Assembly (NCBI RefSeq): GCF_014251695.1
Contig: NZ_CP059195.1
Location: 566,625-630,624 of the forward strand
Origin: Blattabacterium cuenoti
GTDB lineage: Bacteria; Bacteroidota; Bacteroidia; Flavobacteriales; Blattabacteriaceae
Length of the DNA: 64,000 nucleotides
Direction: 5' to 3'
Shown here in pieces: positions 31,210-40,614 of this stretch (position 1 is its first letter; every line of letters starts with the position of its first letter). The notes below the pieces were generated by a model. It was not told the DNA's origin, ran no database searches, and was given only the letters and a program-made list of their open reading frames with translations. A program made the translations under genes and the position numbers.

Positions 31210-32178
31210 ATGAAAAAGTTTCCAAAAATTGTATTTATAGGTTCAAACCATTTTTCTCTTTATGCTTTAAAAAAATTATATATAAAACAATACAATATTG
31301 TAGGAATAATTACAAGCCCTGACAATAAATTTTTTAAAAATAAAGGAAAAAAAGCATTTACTCCTGTAAAAATATACGCATTAGAAAATAATATACCCTT
31401 TTTACAACCTAAAAATCTTACAAGTTATTCTTTTTTAGAGAATCTAAAAATATGGAATGCAGATATACAAATTGTTGTTTCTTTTAGAATTTTACCTAAA
31501 GAAGTATGGAATTTTCCTAAAATGGGGTCTTTTAATTTACATGCATCTCTTCTTCCACAATATAGAGGAGCTGCTCCTATTCATTGGGCAATTATTAATG
31601 GAGAAAAAAAAACTGGATTGACAACTTTTTTCATAGAAGAAAAAATAGATTCTGGAAAAATTATTTTACAAAAAAAAATAAAAATAAGAAAAAAAGAAAC
31701 AGCAGGAGAATTAGAAAAAAAATTAAAAAGAATGAGTGGTCCTATAGTAATTCAAACTTTAGAAAATATTGTGACAAACAAAATGAAACCTATTTCTCAA
31801 AATCATATTGATTCTTATTTATTAAAAAATGCTCCAAAAATATCGACAGAAGACTGTAGAATACAATGGGGTAATCCTTCTATAGAATCTATATACAATA
31901 AAATAAGAGGATTAAGTCCTTATCCTACAGCGTGGACTTTATTATTTTTCAATAATAAAAAATTTGTTAGATTTAAAATCTTTTTTGTAAAAAAAATACG
32001 GAATATCCATACTTTTCCAACTGGATCTATATTCATTATTTCATCCAATGAAATGAAAATATCTGTTAAAGAGGGGTTTATCTCTATTATCGAAGGACAA
32101 ATAGAGGGAAAAAAAAGAATGTATATAAAAAATTTAATTAACGGATTGAAAATAAGAGAAAATCTCTTCGTTCGATAA
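31210..32178 (+). CDS. fmt: methionyl-tRNA formyltransferase
   Basis: Formylates initiator Met-tRNA using 10-formyl-THF. The 322-residue protein has the formyltransferase signature NLHASLLPQYRGAAPIHWAI, containing the catalytic Asn-His pair, and IIEG-type C-terminal OB-domain strands. Length is typical (about 315). Retention implies formylated initiation is still used. Neighbours are DUF2795 (divergent) and hup downstream. Confidence 0.95.
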   Translation: MKKFPKIVFIGSNHFSLYALKKLYIKQYNIVGIITSPDNKFFKNKGKKAFTPVKIYALENNIPFLQPKNLTSYSFLENLKIWNADIQIVVSFRILPKEVWNFPKMGSFNLHASLLPQYRGAAPIHWAIINGEKKTGLTTFFIEEKIDSGKIILQKKIKIRKKETAGELEKKLKRMSGPIVIQTLENIVTNKMKPISQNHIDSYLLKNAPKISTEDCRIQWGNPSIESIYNKIRGLSPYPTAWTLLFFNNKKFVRFKIFFVKKIRNIHTFPTGSIFIISSNEMKISVKEGFISIIEGQIEGKKRMYIKNLINGLKIRENLFVR

Positions 32179-32211
32179 AAAATTTTAATCATTTATTCTT
32201 TATATATAATA

Positions 32212-32219
32212 TATATTTG
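32212..32219 (+). promoter_or_regulatory. possible -7 box for hup
   Basis: TATATTTG matches the Bacteroidetes -7 consensus TAnnTTTG, 57 bp upstream of the hup start. No -33 TTG stands out. Confidence 0.3.
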
Positions 32220-32276
32220 CTGTTGCTTTAATTATAAGATTATTTTTATAGTTAACTAAAATTAAATTAATTATTC

Positions 32277-32543
32277 ATGAATAAAACAGAATTGGTTAAT
32301 TCAATAGCTGAAAAAACTGGAATAACAAAAATAAAAGCTAAAAACGTGACAGATGCATTTATAGAAACAGTAATCGAATCTCTAAAAAAAGGAGAGAAGG
32401 TTACTTTAGTCGGATTTGGGACCTTTTCTGTGGTAGAAAGACATCCCAGAAATGGAGTTAACCCTAGAACAGGAAAAAAAATACATATTCCAGGAAAAAA
32501 AGTAGCTAAATTTAAAATAGGAGCAGAATTGACAAAATTCTGA
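32277..32543 (+). CDS. hup: HU-family DNA-binding protein
   Basis: An 88-residue nucleoid protein. It begins MNKTELVNSIAEKTGITK and contains VTLVGFGTFSVVERHPRNG and the DNA-wrapping arm with NPRTGKKIHIPGKKVAKFK, the classic HU/IHF signature. It binds and bends DNA as a dimer. It is monocistronic, with a strong bidirectional terminator hairpin right after the stop codon. Confidence 0.94.
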   Translation: MNKTELVNSIAEKTGITKIKAKNVTDAFIETVIESLKKGEKVTLVGFGTFSVVERHPRNGVNPRTGKKIHIPGKKVAKFKIGAELTKF

Positions 32544-32546
32544 CTT

Positions 32547-32580
32547 TAAAGAGATAAAGTTTAAAAACTTTATCTCTTTA
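32547..32580. terminator. bidirectional intrinsic terminator, hup / pdxH
   Basis: A perfect inverted repeat of 16 bp, AAAGAGATAAAGTTT paired with AAACTTTATCTCTTT plus an outer T-A pair, with a 2-4 nt A-rich loop. It sits between convergent hup and pdxH and is flanked by T-rich (plus) and A-rich (minus) DNA. It is the clearest terminator in the window. Confidence 0.85.
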
Positions 32581-32587
32581 TTTTATA

Positions 32588-33244
32588 TTATGGAGATAAT
32601 CTATATAAGATCCATTTTTTTTCTTTCCCTAAAAGATAAACAAGTCTATCATGAAGTCTGTTAGGTTGCCCCTGCCAAAATTCCATTTTGTAAGGTTTTA
32701 CGACATATCCTCCCCAATAAAAAGGACGTTTTATAATTTTTCTATGAAAAAAATTTTTCCATTTTTTATATTGTTTTAATAAATATTCTTTAGATGAAAT
32801 TATCATGCTTTGTCTAGAAACCCAACTTCCAATTTGATTTCCTCTAGGTCTATTATGAAAATATTCATCTGATTTTTTTCTTTGAATTTTTGATGTTATT
32901 CCTTTAATAATGATTTGTCTTTCCATATTTTTCCAATAAAAAGAAATACATACTTTTGGTATATTTTGAATTGCTCTTCCTTTAATACTATAATAATTTG
33001 TATAAAAAATAAATCCGTTTTCTGAATATTCTTTTAGTAAAACTACTCTTGTTTCTGGGCCTCCATCCTCTCCTATAGTAGAAATAAACATTGCGTTGAT
33101 TTCTTCATTATCTTTTTCTTTATAATAGGATTTTTCCTCTTGAAACCAATCATCAAATAACTGAAAAGGATCTCTTGGGACTTCAGATTCCAATAAAGAA
33201 TCTTTTGCATAATTTTTTCTAAAATTACTCAAATCAATAGTCAT
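32588..33244 (-). CDS. pdxH: pyridoxamine 5'-phosphate oxidase
   Basis: FMN enzyme that oxidises pyridoxine/pyridoxamine phosphate to pyridoxal phosphate, the last step of B6 synthesis. The 218-residue protein has DPFQLFDDWFQE at the start, RVVLLKEYSENGFIFYTNYYS (FMN/substrate site), a QxGSW-type GSWVSRQS, and the C-terminal WQGQPNRLHDRL. Length is typical. It connects with pdxA and pdxJ elsewhere in the window. Confidence 0.95.
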   Translation of the reverse strand: MTIDLSNFRKNYAKDSLLESEVPRDPFQLFDDWFQEEKSYYKEKDNEEINAMFISTIGEDGGPETRVVLLKEYSENGFIFYTNYYSIKGRAIQNIPKVCISFYWKNMERQIIIKGITSKIQRKKSDEYFHNRPRGNQIGSWVSRQSMIISSKEYLLKQYKKWKNFFHRKIIKRPFYWGGYVVKPYKMEFWQGQPNRLHDRLVYLLGKEKKWILYRLSP

Positions 33245-33292
33245 AATCTTATAATATGAATATAATTAATATAAAATAAAAATATATTAACT

Positions 33293-33314
33293 TTATCTAT
33301 TGTGATATAGATAA
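33293..33314. repeat. 8-bp inverted repeat upstream of pdxH and tRNA-Met
   Basis: TTATCTAT and ATAGATAA flank TGTGAT. It lies in the divergent gap, 49 bp before pdxH and 26 bp before the tRNA. It could be an operator or chance symmetry. Confidence 0.3.
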
Positions 33315-33339
33315 TCTTATTATATTAAATACTAATATT

Positions 33340-33413
33340 GGCGTGATAGCTCAGTTGGTTAGAGCGTTGGATTCATAACCCAGAGGTCGGGGGTTCAAAT
33401 CCCCCTCACGCTA
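33340..33413 (+). tRNA. tRNA-Met (CAT), elongator type
   Basis: A 74-nt cloverleaf: acceptor GGCGTGA with TCACGCT, D-arm GCTC/GAGC, anticodon loop TTCATAA giving CAT, T-arm GGGGG-TTCAAAT-CCCCC. CCA is not encoded. It lacks the C1-A72 mismatch and G-C triple of initiator tRNA, and G4-C69/T5-A68 argue against lysidine tRNA-Ile. An A-C mismatch closes the anticodon stem. Confidence 0.9.
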
Positions 33414-33467
33414 CTAAAAATGTATTTTCATTGTTTTCTCAATAATATAAAATAACATTATAAAAAT

Positions 33468-34595
33468 ATGTATTTTTCTGTTTTTAGTTCCTCTCTATTA
33501 AGAAAATTGCATACTTTATATAAAATTATAAATATTAATAATTTATCGAATTCAATTACTTTTGTAGTTTCGAAAAAAAATAAATTAAAAATTATATGGG
33601 GATTAGATTCAAAAAACCTAATATATACATATATTAAAATATATATTAAAAAATATACAAATGAAAAAGTGACTGTATCTATTAAATTTATGATAGATAT
33701 TTTGACTACATTTTATAATGAAAAACTTCTTATAAAAAAGAAAAAAAATACACTGAATATCTATTCCAAACAAGGAATTTATGAAATCCCTATTTATTAT
33801 GATTCAAATCATAGTAACATCCTTATATTTAAATCTTATTTTTTAAGAATTTCTTTATTTTCAAATATTCTTTTAAAAATATTAAAAAAAACTTTATTTG
33901 CTACTGGAGACGAAGATTTAAAACCTATATTCAATGGAGTTTTTTTTCAATTTTTTACCAATGAAGCGAATTTTGTGGCAACAGATACTTATAAATTAGT
34001 AAAATATACTATAAAAAATTTTAAAACAGATAAAAATATACAATTTATTGTTTCTCGAAAATATCTTAATATAGTTAAGGATATTCTAACATATGAGAAA
34101 AAAAATAAGATAATTTTTCTTATAATATTCAATACTAATATTATTTTTCATTTTAAAAATCATATTTTTTCATGTCAACTAATAAATGAAAAATATCCAA
34201 ATTATCATTCTTTTATTCCTCATCAAAAATGTCATATCTCTCTTATTATTAATAAATTTTTATTATTAAATACTATTAAAAGAATTTCTATTTTTTCTAA
34301 AAAAAATTTTTTTATTGATTTTCATTTTAATCATAAAAAATTAAAAGTTTGTGATCAAAATACGATTGATCTTAATAATTCTATTTATGAAATAGAATGT
34401 AAAGTAATTTTTAACTATTTGAAAAATATGAAAATAGGTTTTAATTCTAAATTTTTGATTGAAACTTTGTCTTCTTTAAATGAAGATTTTGTTTATTTTG
34501 AATTATATCAGAAAATGGGAATTATAAAACCTTTATATAATAAAAAAAAAGAAGAATCTATTTTTATATTGATTATGTCTACAATAAAAATATGA
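33468..34595 (+). CDS. dnaN: DNA polymerase III beta sliding clamp
   Basis: Ring-shaped processivity clamp of the replicase. The 375-residue protein is strongly diverged (many Ile/Lys/Asn) but keeps the middle-domain block TLFATGDEDLKPIFNGVFFQF and FVATDTYKLVKYT, and the C-terminal FNSKFLIETLSSLNEDFVYFEL seen in DnaN. The usual C-terminal MPxRL-type end is replaced by LIMSTIKI. It overlaps pheT by 4 bp (ATGA). A clamp is essential, so this is presumably functional despite the drift. Confidence 0.85.
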   Translation: MYFSVFSSSLLRKLHTLYKIININNLSNSITFVVSKKNKLKIIWGLDSKNLIYTYIKIYIKKYTNEKVTVSIKFMIDILTTFYNEKLLIKKKKNTLNIYSKQGIYEIPIYYDSNHSNILIFKSYFLRISLFSNILLKILKKTLFATGDEDLKPIFNGVFFQFFTNEANFVATDTYKLVKYTIKNFKTDKNIQFIVSRKYLNIVKDILTYEKKNKIIFLIIFNTNIIFHFKNHIFSCQLINEKYPNYHSFIPHQKCHISLIINKFLLLNTIKRISIFSKKNFFIDFHFNHKKLKVCDQNTIDLNNSIYEIECKVIFNYLKNMKIGFNSKFLIETLSSLNEDFVYFELYQKMGIIKPLYNKKKEESIFILIMSTIKI

Positions 34596-36652
34596 AAATA
34601 TCATTGAATTGGATTAAAAAATATGTATTTCCTCTTAATATAGATGAAAATGAGATATCCAAGATATTATCTGATATTGGATTAACAGTAAAAGGAATTC
34701 ATAATATGGATAATGATTTTGTTTTAGACCTGGAAATTACACCTAATCGGACAGATGCGATGAGTCATTACGGAATTGCACGTGATTTATACGCGGTTTT
34801 GAAATTTCGTGGATATAAAGTCAATTTGTTAAAACCAGAAATAAATAAACAAATTATTAATTTTGGTAATAAATCCCATATTCAAATTTGTATAAAAATA
34901 CATAAAAAATGTATAAGATATTCCGGTATATTAATTTCTAAAATTAAAATAGAACCGTCTCCATATTGGTTGATTTCTATATTAGAATCTATAGGAATTA
35001 AATCTGTCAATAATATAATAGATACAATACATTTTGTTATGTATGAATTAGGACAACCCATACATATTTTTGATATGGATCAAATAGAAGATGGAAAAAT
35101 TATAATAAAAAATGCGGAAAAAAATACATATTTCCAATCTTCAGATAAAAAAATAATAAAACTTGATGAAGAAGATTTAGTAATTTATGATACTGTAAAA
35201 CCATTATCTATAGCCGGAATAATCAATAATGTAAAATCAAATATACATATTAAAAGCAAAAATATTTTTATTGGAAGTGCTTGTTTTGATCCCATTATTA
35301 TCCGGAATATTAGAAAAAAGCATTGTATAAAAACAGAAATGTCCCATTTTTTTGAAAAAGATATTGATCCTAATCAAACTGTGTATACTTTACAAAGAGT
35401 AGCTTTTCTTATAAAAGAAATAATAAAAAATAAAATAATATGCTCAGATATAATCGATTTTTATCCTAATCCTATATCTTTTTACAAAATAAAACTTCGT
35501 TATAGTAAAATACTAAATGTTATAGGAAGAAAAATATCGATAAAAAAAATTAAAAAAATTTTATCATTATTAGAAATTTTGATTCATTTTGAAAATGATA
35601 AACATTTATTGATTAGTATTCCTTCTTATAGAACAGATGTTCAAAGAGAAATAGACGTAATTGAAGAAATATTACGCATTTATGGAATTCATAAAATTCC
35701 AATATACAATAAAACAAAAATTTATACACTTCCTAAAGTTTTTTATAAAACAGAATATGAAATACAAAAAATACTTTTTGAACAATTAGTTTCTTATGGA
35801 TTTCAAGAGATTATTTCTTCCACTATGATTAATGAAGAGGAATATTCTTCTTTACTCAATTCTTTTTTTTATAGAAAAAAAATTAAAGTGATTAATCCCG
35901 TGAACCAAAGTTATAAATTTATGCGCTCCAGTTTATTATTCAGTATGATAAATTGTATAGAATATAATTATAAAAATAATCGAATCGACTCCAATATTAA
36001 ATTTTTTGAATTAGGAAAAATATATTTTCAACAAAATAATAAATTTTTAGAAAAAACCTACCTTGGAATAGCTATATCGAAAAAAGAAAAAACTAAATCT
36101 AAAAATTATTATTTTTTGTATTTAAAAGGAATTATTGAACAAATTTTTCAAAAAAGTGGAATATTTAATTATGTTCAAACACTTTCTAAACATCCATTGT
36201 TGGAAAATGGCGTTACTATACTATACAATCAGAAAAATTTAGTCGAATTAGGAAAATTTAAAAAAAATATTTTAAAAAAAAATGAAATATTTTATGCAGA
36301 AATTGATTGGAAATATTTAGTATCTCTTATTCAAAAACAAAAAATGATTTACATTCCATTTTCAAAATATCCTACTTCAAAAAGAGATTTATCTATATTA
36401 GTGGACAAAAGTATTTCATTTGAAAAAATAAATCAATTAATTAAAAAAAAAGAAAATCATATAATTAAAAAAATTAAAATATATGATTTATATGAAGGGA
36501 TAAATTTTCCAAATTCAAAAAAATCCTACACTGTAAGTTTCCTTTTTGAAAGCCAAAAGGAAACATTGACTGATAAAATTATTAATAATTCAATGAAAGA
36601 GATTGAATTATTTTTAAAAAAACAATTAAAAGCTGAAATTAGAGAAAAATAA
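34592..36652 (+). CDS. pheT: phenylalanyl-tRNA synthetase beta subunit, lacking the EMAP domain
   Basis: Beta subunit of the (alpha-beta)2 PheRS. At 686 residues it is about 110 shorter than the usual 795-810. The N-terminal MKISLNWIKKYVFPL and SDIGLTV run within about 10 residues into VLDLEITPNRTDAMSHYGIARDL, so the EMAP/OB tRNA-binding domain normally between them is missing. The B3/B4 editing domain (GQPIHIFDMDQI) is present but the usual AGxxGG reads AGIINN, and RFERG-type sequence reads FFEKD. The C-terminal anticodon-binding FDX-ACB domain (SKYPTSKRDLSILVD) is intact. It overlaps dnaN by 4 bp. Confidence 0.93.
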   Translation: MKISLNWIKKYVFPLNIDENEISKILSDIGLTVKGIHNMDNDFVLDLEITPNRTDAMSHYGIARDLYAVLKFRGYKVNLLKPEINKQIINFGNKSHIQICIKIHKKCIRYSGILISKIKIEPSPYWLISILESIGIKSVNNIIDTIHFVMYELGQPIHIFDMDQIEDGKIIIKNAEKNTYFQSSDKKIIKLDEEDLVIYDTVKPLSIAGIINNVKSNIHIKSKNIFIGSACFDPIIIRNIRKKHCIKTEMSHFFEKDIDPNQTVYTLQRVAFLIKEIIKNKIICSDIIDFYPNPISFYKIKLRYSKILNVIGRKISIKKIKKILSLLEILIHFENDKHLLISIPSYRTDVQREIDVIEEILRIYGIHKIPIYNKTKIYTLPKVFYKTEYEIQKILFEQLVSYGFQEIISSTMINEEEYSSLLNSFFYRKKIKVINPVNQSYKFMRSSLLFSMINCIEYNYKNNRIDSNIKFFELGKIYFQQNNKFLEKTYLGIAISKKEKTKSKNYYFLYLKGIIEQIFQKSGIFNYVQTLSKHPLLENGVTILYNQKNLVELGKFKKNILKKNEIFYAEIDWKYLVSLIQKQKMIYIPFSKYPTSKRDLSILVDKSISFEKINQLIKKKENHIIKKIKIYDLYEGINFPNSKKSYTVSFLFESQKETLTDKIINNSMKEIELFLKKQLKAEIREK

Positions 36653-36654
36653 AA

Positions 36655-38100
36655 TTATATCAAATAAGATAATTTTTTTAAAATTTTTTTTAATCCAGTT
36701 TCTTGTTCTATAATTTTTGATATTTCTTTTATGTAAATTCTTTTTTGTTTCATACTATCTCTCTCTCTCATGGTCACTGTATTTGTTTTTATAGTATCGT
36801 AATCTACAGTAAAACAAAATGGAGTTCCTATAGCATCTTGTCTTCGATACAATTTTCCAATGGATTCTTTTTCATCGTAAATTAATCTATAATGAATTTT
36901 TATATCATTAAATATTTTTTTTGCTATTTCTGGTAATCCATCTTTTCTAACTAATGGAAATATGGCAGCTTGAATTGGGGATAAATAATAGGGTAATTTT
37001 AATACTATACGCATTTTTCCGTTTTTTAATTTTTCCTTTTTTAAGGAAGAAGAAAATATAGCCAAAAAAAGACGATCTAATCCTAAAGATGTTTCTATAA
37101 CATAAGGAATATAATTCCTTTTTGATTCAAAAATTCTTAGTTTTTTTTTTGAACATAATTCGTGGTTTTTTAAATCAAAATCCCTACGAGAATGAATTCC
37201 TTCTATTTCTTGAAATCCAAAAGGAAAATGAAATTCTATATCTGATCCATAAGTCGCATAATGAGCTAAATGATCATGATCACACAATTTATAAGATTTT
37301 TTATTATTTTCTAAATTTAATTCTAAATGCCATTTTAATCTATTTTTTTTCCAATATTCATACCATTTTATTTCTTCTTCGGGAAGAATAAAAAATTGCA
37401 TCTCCATTTGTTCAAATTCCCGCATTCTAAATATAAATTTTCTTGCAATAATTTCATTTCTAAAGGATTTTCCTATTTGAGCAATTCCAAACGGAATCTT
37501 CATTCTATTAGATTTTATAACATTATGAAAATTAGAAAATATTCCTTGAGCTGTTTCAGGACGAAGATATAAATCTTTTTCATTTTTAATTTTAAACATC
37601 ATATTGAAATGACGAATTTTTGTCCAATTTTTTTTTTTAAAAACGGGATCACAGATGGATAATTCATCCATTAAAACTTTGATATCTACAAAATTTTTTG
37701 TTTTCAAAGATTGATATAAACGAGATAATGTTTCATCTTTTTTTTTAGGATTATTTAAAAAATTTTTTTCTACATATTCCTGAATTAAAATTTCAGGACG
37801 ATATCTTTTTTTAGAATCTTTATTATCAATTAATAATTGGTTAAATTGATCAACATGACCAGATGCATGCCAAACATCAGAATGCATAAAAATAGAAGAA
37901 TCAACTCCCACTATATTTTCATGAAGTTGAGTCATTGATTTCCACCAAAATTTTTTGATATTATTTTTTAATTCCACTCCATGTGGACCATAATCATAAA
38001 CTGCATTTAATCCTCCATAAATTTCACTAGAAGGAAAAATAAAACCATAAATTTTTGCGTGAGAAATTAAAAAATCAAAAAAATGATTAGATTTTTTCAT
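36655..38100 (-). CDS. glyS: glycyl-tRNA synthetase (single-chain, dimeric type)
   Basis: Class II synthetase of the alpha2 type used by Bacteroidetes, not the alpha2-beta2 enteric type. Domains: motif-1 region with SHAKIYGFIFPSSEIYGGL and YDYGPHGVELKNN, motif 2 in FGIAQIGKSFRNEI and MREFEQMEMQFF, motif 3 in ETSLGLDRLFLAIF, and a C-terminal anticodon-binding domain. I chose the ATG at 38100 (MKKSNHFFDF), giving 481 residues; a GTG at 38109 is also in frame. The 5' end overlaps trxB by 14 bp. Confidence 0.94.
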   Translation of the reverse strand: MKKSNHFFDFLISHAKIYGFIFPSSEIYGGLNAVYDYGPHGVELKNNIKKFWWKSMTQLHENIVGVDSSIFMHSDVWHASGHVDQFNQLLIDNKDSKKRYRPEILIQEYVEKNFLNNPKKKDETLSRLYQSLKTKNFVDIKVLMDELSICDPVFKKKNWTKIRHFNMMFKIKNEKDLYLRPETAQGIFSNFHNVIKSNRMKIPFGIAQIGKSFRNEIIARKFIFRMREFEQMEMQFFILPEEEIKWYEYWKKNRLKWHLELNLENNKKSYKLCDHDHLAHYATYGSDIEFHFPFGFQEIEGIHSRRDFDLKNHELCSKKKLRIFESKRNYIPYVIETSLGLDRLFLAIFSSSLKKEKLKNGKMRIVLKLPYYLSPIQAAIFPLVRKDGLPEIAKKIFNDIKIHYRLIYDEKESIGKLYRRQDAIGTPFCFTVDYDTIKTNTVTMRERDSMKQKRIYIKEISKIIEQETGLKKILKKLSYLI

Positions 38101-39049
38101 ATTCTTCACATAAAGATAAATACTTTTCCAAATCTAATGCAGCCATACATCCAGTACCAGCAGAAGTAATAGCTTGACGATAAATAGGATCTTGTACGTC
38201 TCCAGCAGCAAATACTCCAGGTTTACTAGTTCTAGTTTCTCCTTTTTGTACAATAATATATCCTCTTTCATCCAAATCTAATTTAGATTTAAAAATTTCT
38301 GTATTAGGAACATGACCTATTGCAAGAAATAAACCACTAATTAAAATTGTTCTATTCATTTTATTTTTTTGATTAAAAATTTTAATCCCTTCCAAAAAAT
38401 TATATCCAATAATTTCTGTAACATTAGAATAAAATAAAATATCAATATTATTTTTTTTTAAAATACGCTCTTGCAGAGCTTTAGATGCTTTAAAATAACC
38501 TTTTCTTACGATTATATATACTTTTTGGCAAATTTTAGCTAAATAATTCGCTTCTTCTAAAGCCGTATCTCCACCTCCTATCACTGCTACATTTTTTTCT
38601 TTATGAAAAAAACCATCACAAGTAGCACAAGAAGAAATTCCTAATCCCATAAATTTTTTTTCTTTATTAATTCCTAAAAATTTTGGACGAGAACCTGTAG
38701 CGACAATTAATCCTCTACTTTCTAGATATTTTTTTTTATCCAAAAAAACACGATGTATCCCTCCTTTTTTATTGGATAAAATAACATGGATCACTGATTG
38801 ATTTATTATTTTAGTATTAAAACGTTCTGCTTGCTTTTTACAATTATTCATTAAATCATTTCCATTAACTCCTTCATAAAATCCAAGATAATTATCCACA
38901 CTAGTTGTAGTAGTCAATTGTCCTCCAGGTTGGGATCCAGTAAAAAGAATAGGATTCATATCAGCTCTTGCCGCATACACAGCAGAAGAATAACCAGCAG
39001 GACCAGATCCAATAATAATACAATCTTGTATTTTTTTTTTGAATAACAT
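38087..39049 (-). CDS. trxB: thioredoxin reductase
   Basis: FAD/NADPH enzyme that reduces thioredoxin. The 320-residue protein has the FAD-binding CIIIGSGPAGYSSA (10-23), GGQLTTTT, the redox pair CATC (141-144), the NADPH motif VIGGGDTALEEANYLA, and C-terminal AAGDVQDPIYRQAITSAGTG. Length is typical. glyS overlaps its 3' end. Confidence 0.96.
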   Translation of the reverse strand: MLFKKKIQDCIIIGSGPAGYSSAVYAARADMNPILFTGSQPGGQLTTTTSVDNYLGFYEGVNGNDLMNNCKKQAERFNTKIINQSVIHVILSNKKGGIHRVFLDKKKYLESRGLIVATGSRPKFLGINKEKKFMGLGISSCATCDGFFHKEKNVAVIGGGDTALEEANYLAKICQKVYIIVRKGYFKASKALQERILKKNNIDILFYSNVTEIIGYNFLEGIKIFNQKNKMNRTILISGLFLAIGHVPNTEIFKSKLDLDERGYIIVQKGETRTSKPGVFAAGDVQDPIYRQAITSAGTGCMAALDLEKYLSLCEEYEKI

Positions 39050-39127
39050 AAGAATATTTATTTTTTTAACAAAAAATTCTATACAATAAATAATATTTTA
39101 ATTTTTATCATTTAATAATAATAAATT

Positions 39128-39562
39128 ATGCATAATTTAAATTTATTTATAATAAAATATTTACATTTAAAAAAAATAAGAAATAGAATTCATATATTTT
39201 GCGTTATTAGAAAAAAATTTTATCTTTTTTCTCAAGAAGAAGTGATACGTCAATATATCATTTTTTTGTTAAAACAAGCAAAAAAGTATAAAAATTCCAA
39301 CATATGGGTGGAATATCCTTTTAGGATAAATAAATTAAATAAACGATTAGATATTTTAGTTCAGTTTAACCAAAAACCGCACATATTGATTGAATGTAAA
39401 CCCCCTAAAATTTCTATTACACAAAAAACTTTTGATCAAATATCCATATATAATCAAACTATCAAAGCTCCATTTTTAATGGTAAGTAATGGAATAAAAA
39501 ATTTTATTTTCAAAGTTGATAAGTACAAAAAAAAATTTTTTTTTATAAAATATATTCCATAA
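39128..39562 (+). CDS. HsdR N-terminal-domain (HSDR_N_2-like) putative nuclease
   Basis: A 144-residue protein matching the Bacteroidetes family of stand-alone 'type I restriction enzyme R N-terminal' proteins. The PD-(D/E)XK core is visible: RLDILV (Asp75) then ILIECKPP (Glu89, Lys91), followed by TFDQISIYN. No HsdM, HsdS or helicase part is nearby, so it is not a working restriction system; a house-keeping nucleic-acid role is more likely. It is convergent with gapA (14 bp apart). Confidence 0.8.
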   Translation: MHNLNLFIIKYLHLKKIRNRIHIFCVIRKKFYLFSQEEVIRQYIIFLLKQAKKYKNSNIWVEYPFRINKLNKRLDILVQFNQKPHILIECKPPKISITQKTFDQISIYNQTIKAPFLMVSNGIKNFIFKVDKYKKKFFFIKYIP

Positions 39563-39576
39563 TTTATATCTACAAA

Positions 39577-40590
<1,014 letters not shown>

Positions 40591-40614
40591 TTAATAATTT
40601 TTATTATTGTCAAA

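Noticed and set aside
33468..34595. Diverged dnaN as a possible pseudogene
   Set aside because: The frame is full length, family blocks are in order, and it is coupled to pheT; a clamp is essential. Drift towards Ile/Lys/Asn explains the divergence.
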